A stretch of 64,000 nucleotides of DNA, taken from assembly GCA_003979345.1 (NCBI GenBank), contig RYVZ01000010.1:1-64000 (forward strand). The letters are read 5' to 3'. Positions within the stretch are counted from its first letter, which is position 1. Each line of letters begins with the position of its first letter. This document shows positions 62,322-64,000 of this stretch, piece by piece. The notes beneath the pieces were generated by a model. The model did no database searches, was not told the DNA's origin, and saw only the letters and a list, made by a program, of their open reading frames with translations. The position numbers were made by a program, and so were the translations under genes. Origin of the DNA: Lachnospiraceae bacterium (GTDB lineage Bacteria > Bacillota > Clostridia > Lachnospirales > Lachnospiraceae).

Positions 62322-62717
62322 ATGGCGAAACAGGTTGCAAAAAAAGTAACTAAAAAGCGTGTAAGAAGAAACGTTGAACATGGACAGGCACATATCCAGG
62401 CGTCTTTCAACAATACGATCGTGACCTTAACGGACAGCGAGGGAAATGCGTTGAGCTGGGCAAGTGCCGGAGGTCTTGGCTTTAGAGGTTCAAAGAAATC
62501 TACCCCGTATGCAGCGCAGATGGCAGCAGAGACGGCTGCGAAGGCTGCACTGCCGACAGGCTTAAAGTCTGTCGATGTTATGGTAAAAGGACCCGGTTCG
62601 GGACGTGAAGCCGCGATTCGTGCACTTCAGGCGTGCGGCATCGACGTTACGAGCATCAGAGACGTGACACCCGTGCCTCATAACGGCTGTCGTCCGCCGA
62701 AACGCCGCCGCGTATAG
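62322..62717 (+). CDS. rpsK: 30S ribosomal protein S11
   Basis: 131 residues: HIQASFNNTIVTLTDSEGNA, GPGSGREAAIRALQACGI and PHNGCRPPKRRRV end. It lines the E-site mRNA path. Only a weak ribosome site (GGGAAAG) precedes ATG. Confidence 0.98.
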   Translation: MAKQVAKKVTKKRVRRNVEHGQAHIQASFNNTIVTLTDSEGNALSWASAGGLGFRGSKKSTPYAAQMAAETAAKAALPTGLKSVDVMVKGPGSGREAAIRALQACGIDVTSIRDVTPVPHNGCRPPKRRRV

Positions 62718-62921
62718 TGGAAGGATTTGGCCGTTTCAGACGTTGCGGCGCATATAATGGAAGGACTTATCCGCCTCAGGCATCGCGCCGGGTGCAGCGG
62801 ATGAATCTGCCCGTTACAAGTGCTGCGTTGTACATTGTGAACGGAATTTGGCAGAAGTCAACGTTGGAAGAAAGCGGATCTGATACGTCCGCTGTAAACA
62901 ATATTCAGGAGGAAGAAAGAA
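62718..62921 (+). other. rpsK-rpsD gap
   Basis: 204 bases between S11 and S4 genes. It has a small stem at 62873-62893 (AGCGGA and TCCGCT arms) and a TATAAT at 62753-62758 with no clear -35. An open 71-codon frame here has no recognisable similarity. It may hold an S4-binding leader, since S4 often regulates its own gene. Confidence 0.4.
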
Positions 62922-63515
62922 ATGGCAGTTAATAAGGTTCCCGTGTTAAAAAGATGCAGATCCCTTGACCTGGATCCTGTATTTTTGGGATATGACAAGA
63001 AGTCTAAGAGAAAGAATCAGAGAGCCGGTAAGAAGATGAGCGAGTATGCGCTTCAGCTGAGAGAAAAGCAGAAAGCGAAATTCATCTATGGCATGTTGGA
63101 GAAGCCGTTCCATAATTATTATGAAAAGGCAGACCGCATGAAAGGCATGACCGGTGAGAATCTCATGATCATGCTGGAGTCCAGACTGGACAATGTTATT
63201 TTCAGAATGGGCTTTGCAAGAACAAGAAGAGAGGCAAGACAGATTGTCGGACATAAGCATGTGCTTGTCAACGGCAGGAAGGTAAACGTTCCTTCTTATT
63301 TAGTAAAGGCGGGCGATGCGATCGAGATTACCGAGAAAGCAAAAGGTCTGCAGAGATATAAGGATATTGCAGAGATCACAAACGGAAGACTGGTTCCCGA
63401 ATGGCTGGATGCAGACATTGAGGCATGGAAGGGTACTGTGAAGGAACTCCCGAGGAGAGAAGTCATCGACGTTCCCGTGAACGAGATGTTGATTGTCGAG
63501 TTATATTCTAAGTAA
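62922..63515 (+). CDS. rpsD: 30S ribosomal protein S4
   Basis: 197 residues. The S4 RNA-binding domain (ESRLDNVIFRMGFARTRREA; HKHVLVNGRKVNVPSYLV) is intact. The N-terminal segment VPVLKRCRSLDLDPVFLG has a single Cys, so no zinc knuckle, as in shorter S4 types. GGAGG precedes ATG. Confidence 0.97.
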   Translation: MAVNKVPVLKRCRSLDLDPVFLGYDKKSKRKNQRAGKKMSEYALQLREKQKAKFIYGMLEKPFHNYYEKADRMKGMTGENLMIMLESRLDNVIFRMGFARTRREARQIVGHKHVLVNGRKVNVPSYLVKAGDAIEITEKAKGLQRYKDIAEITNGRLVPEWLDADIEAWKGTVKELPRREVIDVPVNEMLIVELYSK

Positions 63516-63581
63516 AATCAGAGATTTTATTTTGGAATGGAATTGCTTTTAGGAAAGTCCACCATGTTAGGAGGTATACGA

Positions 63582-64000
63582 GTGTTTGATTTTGATAGAC
63601 CGAATATTGAGGTAACTGAAATCTCAGAAGATAAGAAGTATGGTAAATTTGTCGTAGAGCCGCTTGAGCGTGGATATGGAATCACTCTGGGGAACTCATT
63701 AAGAAGGATCATGCTCGCATCCCTTCCGGGTGCGGCAGTGAGTCAGGTCAAGATCGCGGGTGTGCTGCACGAGTTCAGTTCCATCGAAGGCGTAAAAGAA
63801 GATGTTACAGAGATTATCATGAACATCAAGAGCCTTGCGATCAAGAACAGCAGCTCGACCAACGAGCCGAAGACGGCATACATTGAGTTTGAAGGCGAGG
63901 GCGTTGTCAGGGCGTCAGATATTCAGGTTGACCAGGATATCGAGATCATGAATCCCAATCAGGTGATAGCGACATTGAACGGCGGCAAGGATTGCCGGCT
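63582..64000 (+). CDS. rpoA: RNA polymerase alpha subunit, cut by window end
   Basis: The first 139 codons of alpha: FDFDRPNIEVTE start, FVVEPLERGYGITLGNSLRR with the assembly Arg residues, and HEFSSIEGVKEDVTEI. GTG 63582 is the start, behind AGGAGG at 63570-63575. The rest, including the C-terminal DNA-binding domain, is beyond the window. Confidence 0.97.
   Translation, partial: MFDFDRPNIEVTEISEDKKYGKFVVEPLERGYGITLGNSLRRIMLASLPGAAVSQVKIAGVLHEFSSIEGVKEDVTEIIMNIKSLAIKNSSSTNEPKTAYIEFEGEGVVRASDIQVDQDIEIMNPNQVIATLNGGKDCR

Noticed and set aside
62717..62932. 71-residue ORF between rpsK and rpsD
   Set aside because: No ribosome site, odd composition and overlap with the rpsD start; likely leader sequence.

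Overview
The window looks like chromosomal DNA of a low-to-mid G+C anaerobic Firmicute, most likely a gut-type Clostridia of the Lachnospiraceae group. Supporting signs are strong AGGAGG ribosome binding sites, a Trp T-box leader, a yybP-ykoY manganese riboswitch, LytTR and Bce-type signalling, Firmicute gene order in the S10-spc-alpha ribosomal cluster, and family-typical lipoproteins. Species cannot be named from the sequence alone. No rRNA, tRNA, CRISPR, transposase or phage gene was seen.

Layout. 1-3.2 kb: a phosphatidylethanolamine-type lipid cluster (PAP2 phosphatase, VTT membrane protein, pssA, psd). 3.2-9.8 kb: signalling genes, namely a receiver domain fused to a (p)ppGpp synthetase, a DUF362 protein, a Cache-type diguanylate cyclase, and a LytTR regulator/GHKL kinase pair behind a repetitive, hairpin-rich leader. 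9.9-12.7 kb: a coiled-coil FlxA-like protein, a decayed GNAT gene, a membrane-bound MerR regulator and a YbjQ protein. 12.9-16.4 kb: copper homeostasis (CsoR with an unusual repeat-rich N-terminus, CopA fused to a CopZ-like domain). 16.4-20.8 kb: a methyltransferase, an ECF sigma factor with a membrane partner, a putative metalloprotease lipoprotein and an ABC ATPase remnant. 20.9-28.8 kb: T-box controlled trpEGDCBA without trpF, then azlCD. 28.9-30.5 kb: a second ECF sigma/anti-sigma pair. 30.7-38.9 kb: three tandem, translationally coupled pairs of a small secreted protein and a lipoprotein, followed by an ABC-2 type transporter. 39.0-40.8 kb: riboswitch-controlled mntP and a convergent methyltransferase. 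40.8-45.8 kb: a Bce-like two-component system and ABC transporter. 45.9-47.9 kb: a periplasmic-binding-protein-like/GGDEF protein. 48-64 kb: the ribosomal protein cluster rpsJ through rpoA (truncated by the window end), with secY, adk, map and infA.

The least explained parts are: (1) the secreted protein/lipoprotein cassette array, where a 393-bp promoter and signal-peptide segment is identical between two copies although the mature proteins differ; (2) a family of promoter-plus-hairpin elements built around the mini-hairpin GCGAAGC, found before several regulatory genes; (3) the receiver-alarmone synthetase fusion; (4) in-frame 24- to 36-bp repeats in linkers or tails of otherwise conserved proteins; and (5) structured or repetitive non-coding segments inside the ribosomal cluster (secY-adk, infA-rpmJ, rpmJ-rpsM).
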